NCBI GenBank assembly: GCA_937952305.1
Contig: CALFZO010000004.1
Coordinates: forward strand, 1-64,000
DNA length: 64,000 nucleotides
Direction of reading: 5' to 3'
Source of the DNA: an uncultured Anaerolineales bacterium
GTDB lineage: Bacteria > Chloroflexota > Anaerolineae > Anaerolineales > UBA6663
Within the stretch, counting starts at the first letter, position 1. Every line of letters starts with the position of its first letter. Position numbers and translations under genes: made by a program. Under the pieces are notes generated by a model, which made no database searches, was not told where the DNA came from, and saw nothing but the letters and a program-made list of their open reading frames with translations. Positions 8,436-17,222 of this stretch are shown one piece after another.

Positions 8436-9218
8436 TCAGATCCCTTCGCCAAAGGCGCGCCGGGCGCGGGTTCGGTAATCGTCGTAAGCCTGATCAAACA
8501 CAGCCTGGGACGCTTGCTCGCCGATCAATACAGCGCTGGTCAGCACGGCCGGCGGCTGGCCGAGCCGCACCAGTTCTTCGGCGATCAGGCACTTTAAGGC
8601 GTTGACGATGACGGCATTTCCGATCGTAGACCCCGGGCCGACGGGATAGCGCAGATCGGGCACGCGCACCAGCGCATCGCCAGCCGGCGTGCCATTGTCG
8701 ATGGTGACATCCGCCAGATCCGGCAGGCGCTTCCCGGAGGGATGCTTGGGAGGCGAGGCCAGGCAATGGTCCAGCGAAACTACGGCGATCAGCGGCAGGC
8801 CGCGCTCTTTCACCTGGAGGGCCATCTCAACAATCAATTCGTTGACGCCGCTGTTGGAGAAGAGGATGAAACTGTCCGGCGTGGCCAGGACAAAGTTTCG
8901 CAAAATGGGCCGGGCCAAGCCGGCCACGTGCTCGAGGTACATGGCCTGCCGCTGCCCGTTCGCGCCGACGACCAGGTTGTGAAAAGTCAGCGAGAGTTCC
9001 ACCAGCGGGTAGAAGCCTGGGTAACTGCCGTGGCGGGGGAACATCTCTTCGATCGCCATGCGTGAGTGGCCAGTCCCGAACAGGTAAACCAGGCCCCGCT
9101 GCGCAATCGTGTTTGAACAGATGCTCGCCGCTCGGCTGAGGTTCTCGGACTGGGTCGCGCGGATCCGCGCGACGATAGCCTGCGCGGCCTCAAAGTAATC
9201 GAGCCCGGATTGATACAT
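8436..9218 (-). CDS. SIS-domain sugar-phosphate binding protein (UPF0309-like)
   Basis: A 260-residue single SIS-domain protein resembling the UPF0309 group, which is found with amino-sugar and other sugar operons. The phosphosugar-binding strand-loop LFGTGHSRM is near residue 48 and the second SIS motif LFSNSGVNEL near residue 120. Such proteins act as sugar-phosphate isomerases, deaminases or sensors. There is no HTH, so it is not an RpiR-type regulator. It precedes the SDR by 5 nt, in the same operon as the sugar ABC transporter and corrinoid genes. Confidence 0.82.
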   Translation of the reverse strand: MYQSGLDYFEAAQAIVARIRATQSENLSRAASICSNTIAQRGLVYLFGTGHSRMAIEEMFPRHGSYPGFYPLVELSLTFHNLVVGANGQRQAMYLEHVAGLARPILRNFVLATPDSFILFSNSGVNELIVEMALQVKERGLPLIAVVSLDHCLASPPKHPSGKRLPDLADVTIDNGTPAGDALVRVPDLRYPVGPGSTIGNAVIVNALKCLIAEELVRLGQPPAVLTSAVLIGEQASQAVFDQAYDDYRTRARRAFGEGI

Positions 9219-9313
9219 GGCTGGTTCCTATTTTCGTCAGTTAATCCACGCCGCGGCCGGCTGTCTAGAGGGCCGATCGCTGTCTACCGCACACCGGGCT
9301 ATCGGCCGGCCGC

Positions 9314-10882
9314 TCAGGGCTGCAGCGCCATCGCGGCGACGTAATGGTCGGCGAAGCGCGCATCCTGATCCAGATCGACCGGGATGGCGCGCCGGGCCAG
9401 GGTTTCGCCCAGCGCAAAGCCTTCGTCGCTGAGGAACAGCGCTGCGCCCAGCCCGGCCCCATTGGCCGTCACCTCGACGATGTCGCGCCGGACCGGCGGC
9501 AGCAGGCCCAGCCCGAGCGCCGAGTCGACATCGATCTGGCCACCAAAAGAACCGGTCAGGATCACGCGTTGCAGGTCGGCTGCTGCCAGCCCCAGTTTGC
9601 TCATCAGGATGCCGATGGCGGCGCGGATGGCGCCCTTGGCCTTCTGCAATTCGCGCACGTCCCACTGATTGAGGCTCAGGCCGCGGTCCCGGTCCAGGAT
9701 CAGGCGCCGCCCGTCAGCCGGGTCGACGGTGAACTGGTCCGCGAAAGGCCCCGCTGACGGCGCCAGGCGCCCGCTCGCGGAGATGATGCCGGCCTGGCGA
9801 AGTTCGTAGACCAGGCTGAGCAAGCCGGAGCCGGTCAGGCCGATCGGAGGCTGATGCCCAATCGTCTCGAGGCGCAGGGTGCGGCCGTCTGGGCGGGCGC
9901 GAGTGACGGCGCCATCCACAGCGCGCGAGCCGCACGAGATGTTCACGCCTTCGAAGGCCGGGCCAGCGGCCGTCGAAGTGGTCAGGATGCTCCGGCCATC
10001 GGTGACCAGCACCTCGCCATTGGTGCCCAGGTCGACCGCCGCCATCGGGCCGGGAGCACGGTCAAAGCCAAAGTACGCGAGGCAGGCCAGGGCATCCGAG
10101 CCCACAAAGCCGCCAATCAGGGGCGGCAACGAGACCGCGACACCATCGGCGAAGATGCCCTCCATGAGGTGGCCGGCCTCGCGCACGGAGGCGCGCGTGT
10201 GCGGCTCAAAGGGCATGACCGCCAGCGAGTCAATCGGCAGGCGGGCCAGCAAGTGATGCATGGCCACATTGCCCACAATGGTCGCCCGGCTGATGCGGCT
10301 GCGCACTCGGGGAGAGAGCCGCAGGGCGTCCACCGCCTGATTGATAGAGGCCAGCGCCAGGCGGTGCAGCCGCTCCCGGTTTTCCGGGCTGGCCTGCGCG
10401 GCTTTCAGCCGGGAAATGACATCGGCCCCGTAGACCGATTGCTGGTTCAGGCTGGCGGCCCCGGCGCAGACCTCGCCGGTATCCAGCACCGTCAGGAAGG
10501 CCGCCGCCGTGGTCGACCCCAAGTCAATGGCCAGTCCCAGCGGGGAGCTGGTTTGCTTATAGCGCGCACTGCGCTGAAAGTTCTTGTTGGAATAGACCAC
10601 GATCGGCGCGAGGACCACCCGCGCGTCGCCTTCCAGGCGCGCGCAGCAAGCCAGGCGGTTGTCCAGGGCTAATTCGCCGGGGCTCAGGTGGTGTCTTTCG
10701 ACCGGGTCGGGCGGGGCGATCCCGGCCTCCGCCAGGACCTTGCACTTGCCGCAGGTGCCGCGCCCGGCGCAGGGCTGCTCCAGGGGCAGCCCGGTCCGGG
10801 CGACGACCTCGCCGATCAGGGCGCCGGCCGGCGCCTCAATGATCTCGGTTTTGTCCCCGTAAATGACGGTCAAGACAGGCAT
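9314..10882 (-). CDS. Corrinoid reductive-activation protein (2Fe-2S ferredoxin plus ASKHA/DUF4445)
   Basis: ATP-dependent reductive activator that restores Co(I) in corrinoid methyltransferase systems (RACo/RamA-like group). The N-terminal 80 residues form a plant-type [2Fe-2S] ferredoxin with C38, C44, C47 and a C79/C80 ligand. The remainder carries ASKHA ATPase motifs, for example AIDLGSTTAAA, AVDLGTNGEV and LTGSGLLSLV, as in DUF4445 proteins. The ATG at 10880-10882 gives a 522-residue product with the ferredoxin at the extreme N-terminus; an upstream TTG (10936) would overlap the DUF1638 gene. It completes a set with the corrinoid protein (12578) and the methyl-THF methyltransferase (11636). 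Confidence 0.9.
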   Translation of the reverse strand: MPVLTVIYGDKTEIIEAPAGALIGEVVARTGLPLEQPCAGRGTCGKCKVLAEAGIAPPDPVERHHLSPGELALDNRLACCARLEGDARVVLAPIVVYSNKNFQRSARYKQTSSPLGLAIDLGSTTAAAFLTVLDTGEVCAGAASLNQQSVYGADVISRLKAAQASPENRERLHRLALASINQAVDALRLSPRVRSRISRATIVGNVAMHHLLARLPIDSLAVMPFEPHTRASVREAGHLMEGIFADGVAVSLPPLIGGFVGSDALACLAYFGFDRAPGPMAAVDLGTNGEVLVTDGRSILTTSTAAGPAFEGVNISCGSRAVDGAVTRARPDGRTLRLETIGHQPPIGLTGSGLLSLVYELRQAGIISASGRLAPSAGPFADQFTVDPADGRRLILDRDRGLSLNQWDVRELQKAKGAIRAAIGILMSKLGLAAADLQRVILTGSFGGQIDVDSALGLGLLPPVRRDIVEVTANGAGLGAALFLSDEGFALGETLARRAIPVDLDQDARFADHYVAAMALQP

Positions 10883-10919
10883 GCGTCGCGAAGATTCCAA
10901 CGAGCGGCCGGCCGCGGCC

Positions 10920-11639
10920 TCAATCGGTCCGGACAAAGAGCGCCTGTTCGAGCAGGCCCCCCGGCGGGATCAGCAGGAAATCCTCGCCCGGCTGCGCGCC
11001 GTCACTCTGGACCAACTCGATCAGGCGCAGCAGGTAGCCGTCCGAGCCGAGCAGCTCCTCATAGCGCATGTCCCAGCGGGCGCAGTACGCGGCCACCGCC
11101 TCAGCCTGAGACCGGTAGCGCTCCAGCTCATCGCCATCGCGCGCCACCATGGCCAGCCGCCGGTACTTGTGATACTGGACCTCCATGAGCCAGGCGGCTT
11201 TTTCGGCACCATACTTCTCCGCCAGTTTCTGGCTTTCCCGCAGAGGGTTGGTGCCCGCTTCCAGCCAGCCTTTCGAGAGATAGTAGGTGCCGGGTTCCCG
11301 GTCCATCTCGCGCCGATAGGCCTGATACGAGCCCAGCAGGATGGCGATGCAGTCATCGGTGCGCGGAATGAGCAAAAAGTGCTGGCCGGCGCGGATGTCG
11401 CTCAGCCCATTGCCGCACAGGCCATAGCCCAACACGATCAGGCTGGGCTGATCCACGCTGTCGATGGCGGCCTGAATGGTCTGCCGCAGGTTCTTGGGTA
11501 CGGCATGCAGGCCATAGTCAAAGAAGGTTAGGGCCGGCGGCGCGCCGGCCCAGGCCTGCAGCAGGTTTTCCAGCCAGTGCTGAAAAACACGGCAGGCCAG
11601 GATCACCACCGGGCGGCCAGGCGGCGGCAGGGCGTTCAC
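10920..11639 (-). CDS. DUF1638 domain protein
   Basis: A 239-residue soluble protein of the DUF1638 family. It shows the family-like segments FFDYGLHAVPKNL, LIVLGYGLCGNG and LLIPRTDDCIAILLGS. The molecular function is unknown; the family recurs beside corrinoid-dependent methyltransferases, and here it overlaps the methyl-THF methyltransferase gene by 4 nt (ATGA), implying translational coupling and co-function. The conserved cysteines and the HRTDDC-type segment could bind a metal or corrinoid, but that is speculation. Confidence 0.85.
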   Translation of the reverse strand: MNALPPPGRPVVILACRVFQHWLENLLQAWAGAPPALTFFDYGLHAVPKNLRQTIQAAIDSVDQPSLIVLGYGLCGNGLSDIRAGQHFLLIPRTDDCIAILLGSYQAYRREMDREPGTYYLSKGWLEAGTNPLRESQKLAEKYGAEKAAWLMEVQYHKYRRLAMVARDGDELERYRSQAEAVAAYCARWDMRYEELLGSDGYLLRLIELVQSDGAQPGEDFLLIPPGGLLEQALFVRTD

Positions 11640-12511
11640 ACGGCCACCTTGGCCTTCTCCCGTTTGCGGTACGCCTTGATCCAGCGCATGCCATAGTCGT
11701 CGCGGCCCATGGCTAGGTCCGCGGCCAGAATGGCGGTGTTGACCTCGGCCAGCAGCGGATTGGTGATCGGGCAGGTCAGACCGGCGTGGATGGCCATTCC
11801 CAGGAAGGTCGCGTTGATGTATTTCCGGTCCGGCAATCCAAACGAAATATTGCTGGCACCCATCGAAATATTAACGCCGAACTCTTTGACGACGAGGGCG
11901 ATCGTATCCAGAGTGACCCGGCCGGCCCCGCTCTCGGCGCTGAGGGCCATGGCCAGCGGATCGATCACCACATCGTCGAGGGCGAGGCCGGCCGCCGCGG
12001 CCCGCTCAATGATCGCGGCGGCGACCGCGAACCGCGCCTCCGCTGTCTTGGGGATGCCGCCCTCGCCCATGCACAGGCCGATCACGGCCGCGCCGTACTC
12101 CCTGGCCAGCGGCAGGACGGCGTCCAGGGAGCGTTTTTCGCCGTTGACTGAGTTGATCAGCGCCTTGCCCTCGTAGATCGAGAGCGCCGCCCCGAGCGCT
12201 TTCGGATTCGCGGTGTCAAAGCACAACGGCACATCCACGACCGCTTGGACGTTGCGGATGATCTGCTGCATTAAGGCCGGCTCGTCGGCGTCAGGCACGC
12301 CGGCGTTGATATCGAGAACGACGGCGCCGGCCGCGACCTGCTCAACGGCGTCTTTGCGGACCACTTCAAAATTCCCCGCCTGCAGCGCTTCCAGGACAGC
12401 CTTGCGCCCGGTTGGATTGATGCGCTCGCCAATAATGACGGTCGGGCGATCCCGCTGGATGGTGACCGTCTGGGATTTGGACCTGAGCACAGTGTTACAG
12501 TGTTGAGTCAT
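11636..12511 (-). CDS. Methyltetrahydrofolate:corrinoid methyltransferase (DHPS-like, AcsE/MtgA type)
   Basis: A 291-residue TIM-barrel enzyme of the pterin-binding (dihydropteroate synthase-like) family that transfers methyl groups between a corrinoid protein and tetrahydrofolate. Typical marks are IIGERINPTGRK near residue 26, VLDINAGVPDADE near 65, and the INSVNGEK segment. In this operon it is the natural MT2 component: it would take methyl from the corrinoid protein at 12578 and pass it to THF and the C1 pathway. It starts at an ATG at 12509-12511 and follows the corrinoid gene by 66 nt. Confidence 0.9.
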   Translation of the reverse strand: MTQHCNTVLRSKSQTVTIQRDRPTVIIGERINPTGRKAVLEALQAGNFEVVRKDAVEQVAAGAVVLDINAGVPDADEPALMQQIIRNVQAVVDVPLCFDTANPKALGAALSIYEGKALINSVNGEKRSLDAVLPLAREYGAAVIGLCMGEGGIPKTAEARFAVAAAIIERAAAAGLALDDVVIDPLAMALSAESGAGRVTLDTIALVVKEFGVNISMGASNISFGLPDRKYINATFLGMAIHAGLTCPITNPLLAEVNTAILAADLAMGRDDYGMRWIKAYRKREKAKVAV

Positions 12512-12577
12512 GACATTCGCCTTGCTGGTGGACGCGGAAACACCCGGCGCCAGGGGCTGGCGGGGTGCGCCCAGCCA

Positions 12578-13204
12578 CTACGCAATCAACTGCCGGACGA
12601 TCCGCGTGGCGACGGAGGCGTCCGCCGCGTAGGCGTCGGCGCCGATTTTCCGGGCGTAAGCGTCGGTCACCGGCGCCCCGCCGATCACTACCTTGACGTG
12701 CTCGCGCACGCCCGCGGCCCGCAGAGCCTCCATCGTCTTCAGCATGCTCGCCATGGTCGTCGTCAGCAAGGCCGACATCCCGATGACCTGCGCGCCGTTC
12801 TGGACAGCCTGAACGAACTTTTCGGGCGGGACATCCGTCCCCAGGTCCTCCACCTCGAAGCCGGCGCCTTCCAGCATCATCACCACCAGGTTCTTGCCGA
12901 TGTCGTGCAGGTCACCTTGGACGGTGCCGATGGCCACCTTTCCCGCCGACTGGACGTCCGTGGCCGCCAGAGCCGGCTTGAGCAGCTTCAGGCCGGTCTG
13001 CATGGCCCGGGCCGCGAAGAGCATCTCAGGCACGAAGATCTCGCCCTCCTCGAAGAGGCGGCCGACCTTGGCCATCGCCTGAATGAGGGCCTCATTGAGG
13101 ATCCGGTCAGCGGGGATCCCCTGTTCGAGGGCCGAGCGAACGCCGGCCTCAACCGCCGCCATTTCGCCCTCAACTACGTTCTGGAAGATTTGCTCGAGAG
13201 TCAT
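12578..13204 (-). CDS. Corrinoid (B12-binding) methyl-carrier protein
   Basis: A 208-residue methyltransferase corrinoid protein of the MtaC/MtbC/MttC type. The first 85 residues form the helical cap domain; the cobalamin-binding Rossmann-like domain follows with D98-x-H100-x-x-G103 (GDLHDIGKN), whose histidine is the lower cobalt ligand. The methyl group arrives from a substrate methyltransferase and leaves via the MT2 encoded next. No B12 riboswitch is visible upstream. It is embedded between a glycosidase gene and the MT2 gene, linking demethylation to glycoside breakdown. Confidence 0.93.
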   Translation of the reverse strand: MTLEQIFQNVVEGEMAAVEAGVRSALEQGIPADRILNEALIQAMAKVGRLFEEGEIFVPEMLFAARAMQTGLKLLKPALAATDVQSAGKVAIGTVQGDLHDIGKNLVVMMLEGAGFEVEDLGTDVPPEKFVQAVQNGAQVIGMSALLTTTMASMLKTMEALRAAGVREHVKVVIGGAPVTDAYARKIGADAYAADASVATRIVRQLIA

Positions 13205-13232
13205 GGTGTCACCTTTGCTAGGAGAGTGCGAG

Positions 13233-15986
13233 TCATTGGGTTGGGCGCTGGGCCGGCAACGCCTTCAGGCCTTCCAGGATGTTGCGCCTGACGTCGGCCG
13301 GAATGAGGTGGCGGTCAATCGCCGCAATCTGGTTCAAGGAGTAATCCCGCAACCAGAAAAGTTTGGAATAATCGGCGACCTGCTGGAGCTCGCGCATCAG
13401 CACGGCACGGGACTCCGGCCAGGCCAGCAGGTCTCGTAAGCTCACGTCCGCATCCAAGCCGGGCGTGAAACTCGACCAGCGCGCGTCGTACGCAGCGGCC
13501 AACCGATAGCCGGCCGTGATCCGGAACCGGGCGCGCTGGCGAATGTCCTGGGCTGAACTGCCAATCTGCACCTCGAACTCGCCTGGCTCGGCGATCCAAG
13601 CCTTCTGGCGGGGGTCATAGTAGGCCAGTTCCCGCGGCGAGAGGCTAAACCCAACTTCCCGGGCTTCGCCCGGAGCCAGCTGGATTTTCTCGAAACCTTT
13701 CAGCTCCTTGGGCGGCCGGACCAGGCTTGACACGCTGTCGTGAACGTAGAGCTGCACCACGTCGCTCCCAGCCCGGGCACCGGTATTGGTCACCCTCAGG
13801 GACACCTGAACGGCCAACGTGTCAGCCAGCTCTTTGACTTCGACCTCAAGGGTGGAGTAATCGAAGGTGGTATAGGACAGGCCATGGCCAAACGGGAACA
13901 GAGGGGCCATCCGCTTCGCGTCGTAGTAGCGGTAGCCGACAAATATCCCCTCCCCATAGCGAACGGTGCCGTTCTCACCCGGGTAGTTCAGGAAAGCCGG
14001 CGTCTCCTGCAAGCTCACGGGGAAGGTGACCGGCAGCTTGCCAGACGGGTTGACCTGCCCCAGGAGTACATCCACGATGGCGTGGCCTTGTTCCTGGCCG
14101 GTATACCAGGCTTGGATAACCGCCCCAACTTGGCCGATCCATCGGCTCATATCGACCGGTGCGCCGCTGACGACGACCACCACCGTGTTCCGATTCGCCT
14201 GGGCAATCTGCTGGATCAGGGCCTCTTGCTGACCGGTGAGGTTCAGATTGGGACGGTCACGCCCCTCAGTCTCACGGCCATCGGCCAGGCCGACACACAC
14301 CACCGCGACCTCGGCCTCCGCCGCGGCTGCGGCCGCGCTAGCCATCTCATCGACCGAACCCGGCAGCCGGCAGCCAACCCTGAAGCTGTAGTTATGCTCA
14401 CAGTTGCGCTGATAATGGATGCACAAGCGATACGGTGTGCCGGCCGTCAACTGGATCGCTCCGGTCGCTGCGGCTTCATACTGCGTTGATGGGACCGCCC
14501 GGCCGACCCCCTGATCGATCAGCACCTGATCGTCAACCGCCAGCCGGCCCAGGCCATTGTTCGTCAGGCCAAACACATACTCGCCGGTCGTCGGCGGGAC
14601 GAAATAACCCGTCCACCGGGCAGAAAAATCCACGTTGGCCAGTTGCCCCGGGATTGGCGCCCCCTTGCTGAGTCGAATTTCCTGCGGCCGAAAGCAATGG
14701 ACGGGAGCGCCGCCCAGGGTGGGCTGCCCAAAGTACTCACAGTTGAAACCGCGTTCGGTCAGGGCCTCGTCGGCGTAGACGTGCTCTGCCGTCAGGCCGG
14801 GCAGCGAACCATCGGCGCTGCAGCCTGGTTGGTAGCGGATAGAAATCCGGTCACCGCACCGCTCCGTCAGGCTTTGCAGCACGGACACCGCATAGTGCGG
14901 GTTGACCCGCGCACTGCCGTGGCCCTGGATCACCGGATCTTTGGCCAGCGGTCCAATGAGGGCGATCGACCGTATCGCGCTGGCCTCCAGCGGCAACTGC
15001 CCGTTGGAGTTTTTCAACAGGACGATGGCCTCACCCGCGGCCAGACGCGCCAGCTCCGCCTGGCCGCGCTGCGAGAAGTCGGCCGCCGCCGATGCCGCGG
15101 AGGGCTGGCGGTCGGAGGCGCGCAGGACCAGCGTCAGGATCCGGCGCGCCCGTTCATCCAGCGCCTGTTCCGGTACCTCGCCCCGGGTCACCGCCTCAAA
15201 GAGCTCCTGGCGGGCGGCGGCCTTGCCGCCCGGCATTTCGAGATCCAGGCCGACCTGGGCGGAAGCGAGGCGGTCATAGACCGCATACCAATCGGAGATC
15301 ACGGGGCCGTCGAAGCCCCATTCGGTCTTCAGCACCGCGCTCAGGAATTCCTGGCTTTCGGACAGGGAAGTGCCGTTGACCTTGTTATACGAGCACATCA
15401 GGCTCCAGGCGCGGGCCTCTGTGACGGCGGATTCAAACGCCGGCAGGTAGATCTCGCGCAAAGCCCGTTCATCCACTTCCGAATTCAGCGTCAGGCGCTC
15501 AAACTCGGAGTTGTTGCAGAGAAAGTGCTTGACACACGCCCCCACGCCCTGGCTCTGCAAGCCCTCGATGTAGGCGGCCGCCAAACGGGCGGATAACCAG
15601 GGGTCTTCCGAGAAGTACTCGAAGTTGCGCCCGCACAGCGGCGAACGCTGGATGTTCACGGCCGGCCCCAGCAAGACATGGCAGCCCTGGGCCTGCGTCT
15701 CGGCGCCTAAAGCCGCCCCGACCTGCCGGATCAACGCCTGGTTCCAGGTCGCGGCCAGTGCGCTACCGGTCGGGAAAGCGGTGGCCGGCCGGCTGTCGAT
15801 GGCCCGCAGTTCATTGCCGACGTATCGGACGCCATGCGGCCCATCGACCACGCGGATGGCGGGAATCCCATGTTGATCGAACGCCTGCGTGTGCCAAAAA
15901 TCAGCGCCGATGCAGAGCGCCACCTTCTCCGGCAGGCTCAGCGCGCGCACCAACTGGTTGACTTTCTCGCCGACCTCCACAACCAT
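13233..15986 (-). CDS. Glycoside hydrolase family 3 beta-glycosidase with PA14 insert
   Basis: A 917-residue GH3 enzyme. Order: catalytic (alpha/beta)8 domain with the nucleophile aspartate in VISDWYAV, a PA14 carbohydrate-binding insert at about residues 400-530 (ARWTGYFVPPTTGEYVF), the second GH3 alpha/beta domain, and a fibronectin III-like C-terminal domain (ELKGFEKIQLAPGE). The N-terminus (MVVEVGEKVNQLVRAL) shows no signal peptide, so it should act in the cytoplasm on imported glycosides. The last 90 or so residues extend beyond the usual end. It lies between UroD-like and corrinoid genes in one operon. Likely a beta-glucosidase or related exo-enzyme; the aglycone or sugar may be methylated (inference). 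Confidence 0.93.
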   Translation of the reverse strand: MVVEVGEKVNQLVRALSLPEKVALCIGADFWHTQAFDQHGIPAIRVVDGPHGVRYVGNELRAIDSRPATAFPTGSALAATWNQALIRQVGAALGAETQAQGCHVLLGPAVNIQRSPLCGRNFEYFSEDPWLSARLAAAYIEGLQSQGVGACVKHFLCNNSEFERLTLNSEVDERALREIYLPAFESAVTEARAWSLMCSYNKVNGTSLSESQEFLSAVLKTEWGFDGPVISDWYAVYDRLASAQVGLDLEMPGGKAAARQELFEAVTRGEVPEQALDERARRILTLVLRASDRQPSAASAAADFSQRGQAELARLAAGEAIVLLKNSNGQLPLEASAIRSIALIGPLAKDPVIQGHGSARVNPHYAVSVLQSLTERCGDRISIRYQPGCSADGSLPGLTAEHVYADEALTERGFNCEYFGQPTLGGAPVHCFRPQEIRLSKGAPIPGQLANVDFSARWTGYFVPPTTGEYVFGLTNNGLGRLAVDDQVLIDQGVGRAVPSTQYEAAATGAIQLTAGTPYRLCIHYQRNCEHNYSFRVGCRLPGSVDEMASAAAAAAEAEVAVVCVGLADGRETEGRDRPNLNLTGQQEALIQQIAQANRNTVVVVVSGAPVDMSRWIGQVGAVIQAWYTGQEQGHAIVDVLLGQVNPSGKLPVTFPVSLQETPAFLNYPGENGTVRYGEGIFVGYRYYDAKRMAPLFPFGHGLSYTTFDYSTLEVEVKELADTLAVQVSLRVTNTGARAGSDVVQLYVHDSVSSLVRPPKELKGFEKIQLAPGEAREVGFSLSPRELAYYDPRQKAWIAEPGEFEVQIGSSAQDIRQRARFRITAGYRLAAAYDARWSSFTPGLDADVSLRDLLAWPESRAVLMRELQQVADYSKLFWLRDYSLNQIAAIDRHLIPADVRRNILEGLKALPAQRPTQ

Positions 15987-16086
15987 GTCCCCTCCCGCCC
16001 GGTGCCTGCCTGGGAGCCGGATAGTCCGACTCTGGGTTTAGCCAAGTCTGTGGGCCGCCCACCCCGCTGTGGCGCTGGCTGGCGCC

Positions 16087-17211
16087 TTAATCCGTCAAGA
16101 CCCACTTTCGCCGTTTGATCCACCCGGGAGCCTTTTGGAGCAGTTCGCGGGCTTGCTCTTCCGAGTCCGTCGATGTGATCATCAACAGGCCTTCTGGCTC
16201 CAGTTCCCGGACCAGGGTTTCGACCTCCCAGTCCTTGCAGTACACCTGCAGCAACTTGCCGCCGGCCTGGATCCGGCGCAACAACGGCAGCCATTGGCTG
16301 GTGGGCGCGGCCCCCTCTCCCTGGATCCATTGGATCCCGGTTAGCCGCGGCAGGGCCAGCAGCGCGTCCAGGTGGCGGATCGCGCCGGGGCCGTCCAGGT
16401 GGTAGATCGTCCGCTCGACCCAGCGGGTCTGCTGCTCAAGAGCCGGCAAGAAATGCTCGTTGAACATTTTCGGGGAGATCATGATCGAGAAATCGCACTG
16501 CAGATCGGTATAGGGGATGTCCGTCCGCAGCTGGATCCAATTGTGATAGCCCCCGATGTACTGGTGGATGACGCCATGGCAGGCCTGCCAATAGCGGTAC
16601 CAGGTATCGTTCAGCTCCTCCAGGGCGGCGCGCACGACGCCCGGGTGATCCATCAGGTCGAGGGCCAATTCCTGCGAGCCGCGGAGCAGAGCCAAGATCT
16701 GGCTCGGCCCGTTCAAATCCGGGATGCCGACATAGAAGCGGTTCTTGGCGATCCGCGCGCCGGCCTCCAGAAGCTGCCGGGTCAGGCGCCACCAGGGGCT
16801 GTCCGGGTCGAATTGGTACGTTGGGCGCTGTTCCCAGTCCGTTAAGACCGGGTCCGCCCAGGCCGTCCCGGCCGGCCCCAGCAGGCGGTACGGGCAGCCC
16901 AGGTACGCCGCCATGATGGCCACCATCCGTGAAGAGACGGGGAAGACGATCGGAAAGGCCTCGCCGCCCCAAAAGAGGGAGTCGACCTGCCGGTTGATGC
17001 GCCGCAGGATATGGTCCGGGTTGGTGAACCAATCCGTGATCTCGGCCTGGGGAACGCCGGCCGGACTGACCACCTGGGCCAGGCTGTCCCAGGTGTGGCC
17101 CGCGCGCGGGGCGGTCACCTGAATGACCGGGCGATCGATGACCGCCCCCTCCCACCAGGCCGCGATCCGCTTTTCGGCTGCCTGCCAATCATCCTTTGTG
17201 GTGAGTTCCAT
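16087..17211 (-). CDS. UroD/MetE-superfamily protein, divergent
   Basis: A 374-residue protein resembling the divergent uroporphyrinogen-decarboxylase/cobalamin-independent methionine synthase superfamily. It lacks the clear HxCG zinc motif of MtaA-type methyltransferases; instead the corresponding late strand reads LLQVYCKDW, so one cysteine is present without the histidine pair. It lies 11 nt downstream of a canonical UroD-family gene and is probably translated with it. Given the corrinoid module downstream, one or both may be the substrate:corrinoid methyltransferase (MT1). That role is inferred, not shown. Confidence 0.7.
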   Translation of the reverse strand: MELTTKDDWQAAEKRIAAWWEGAVIDRPVIQVTAPRAGHTWDSLAQVVSPAGVPQAEITDWFTNPDHILRRINRQVDSLFWGGEAFPIVFPVSSRMVAIMAAYLGCPYRLLGPAGTAWADPVLTDWEQRPTYQFDPDSPWWRLTRQLLEAGARIAKNRFYVGIPDLNGPSQILALLRGSQELALDLMDHPGVVRAALEELNDTWYRYWQACHGVIHQYIGGYHNWIQLRTDIPYTDLQCDFSIMISPKMFNEHFLPALEQQTRWVERTIYHLDGPGAIRHLDALLALPRLTGIQWIQGEGAAPTSQWLPLLRRIQAGGKLLQVYCKDWEVETLVRELEPEGLLMITSTDSEEQARELLQKAPGWIKRRKWVLTD

Positions 17212-17222
17212 CGCCGGCGCTC

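Noticed and set aside
12540..13232. Possible cobalamin riboswitch near the corrinoid genes
   Set aside because: Looked for a B12-box-like sequence on both strands near 12578, 13204 and 21626; none with the class II/I core was found.
16700..16730. tRNA T-arm-like string GTTCAAATCC
   Set aside because: It lies within the coding frame of the UroD-like gene, and no acceptor, D or anticodon arm can be built around it.
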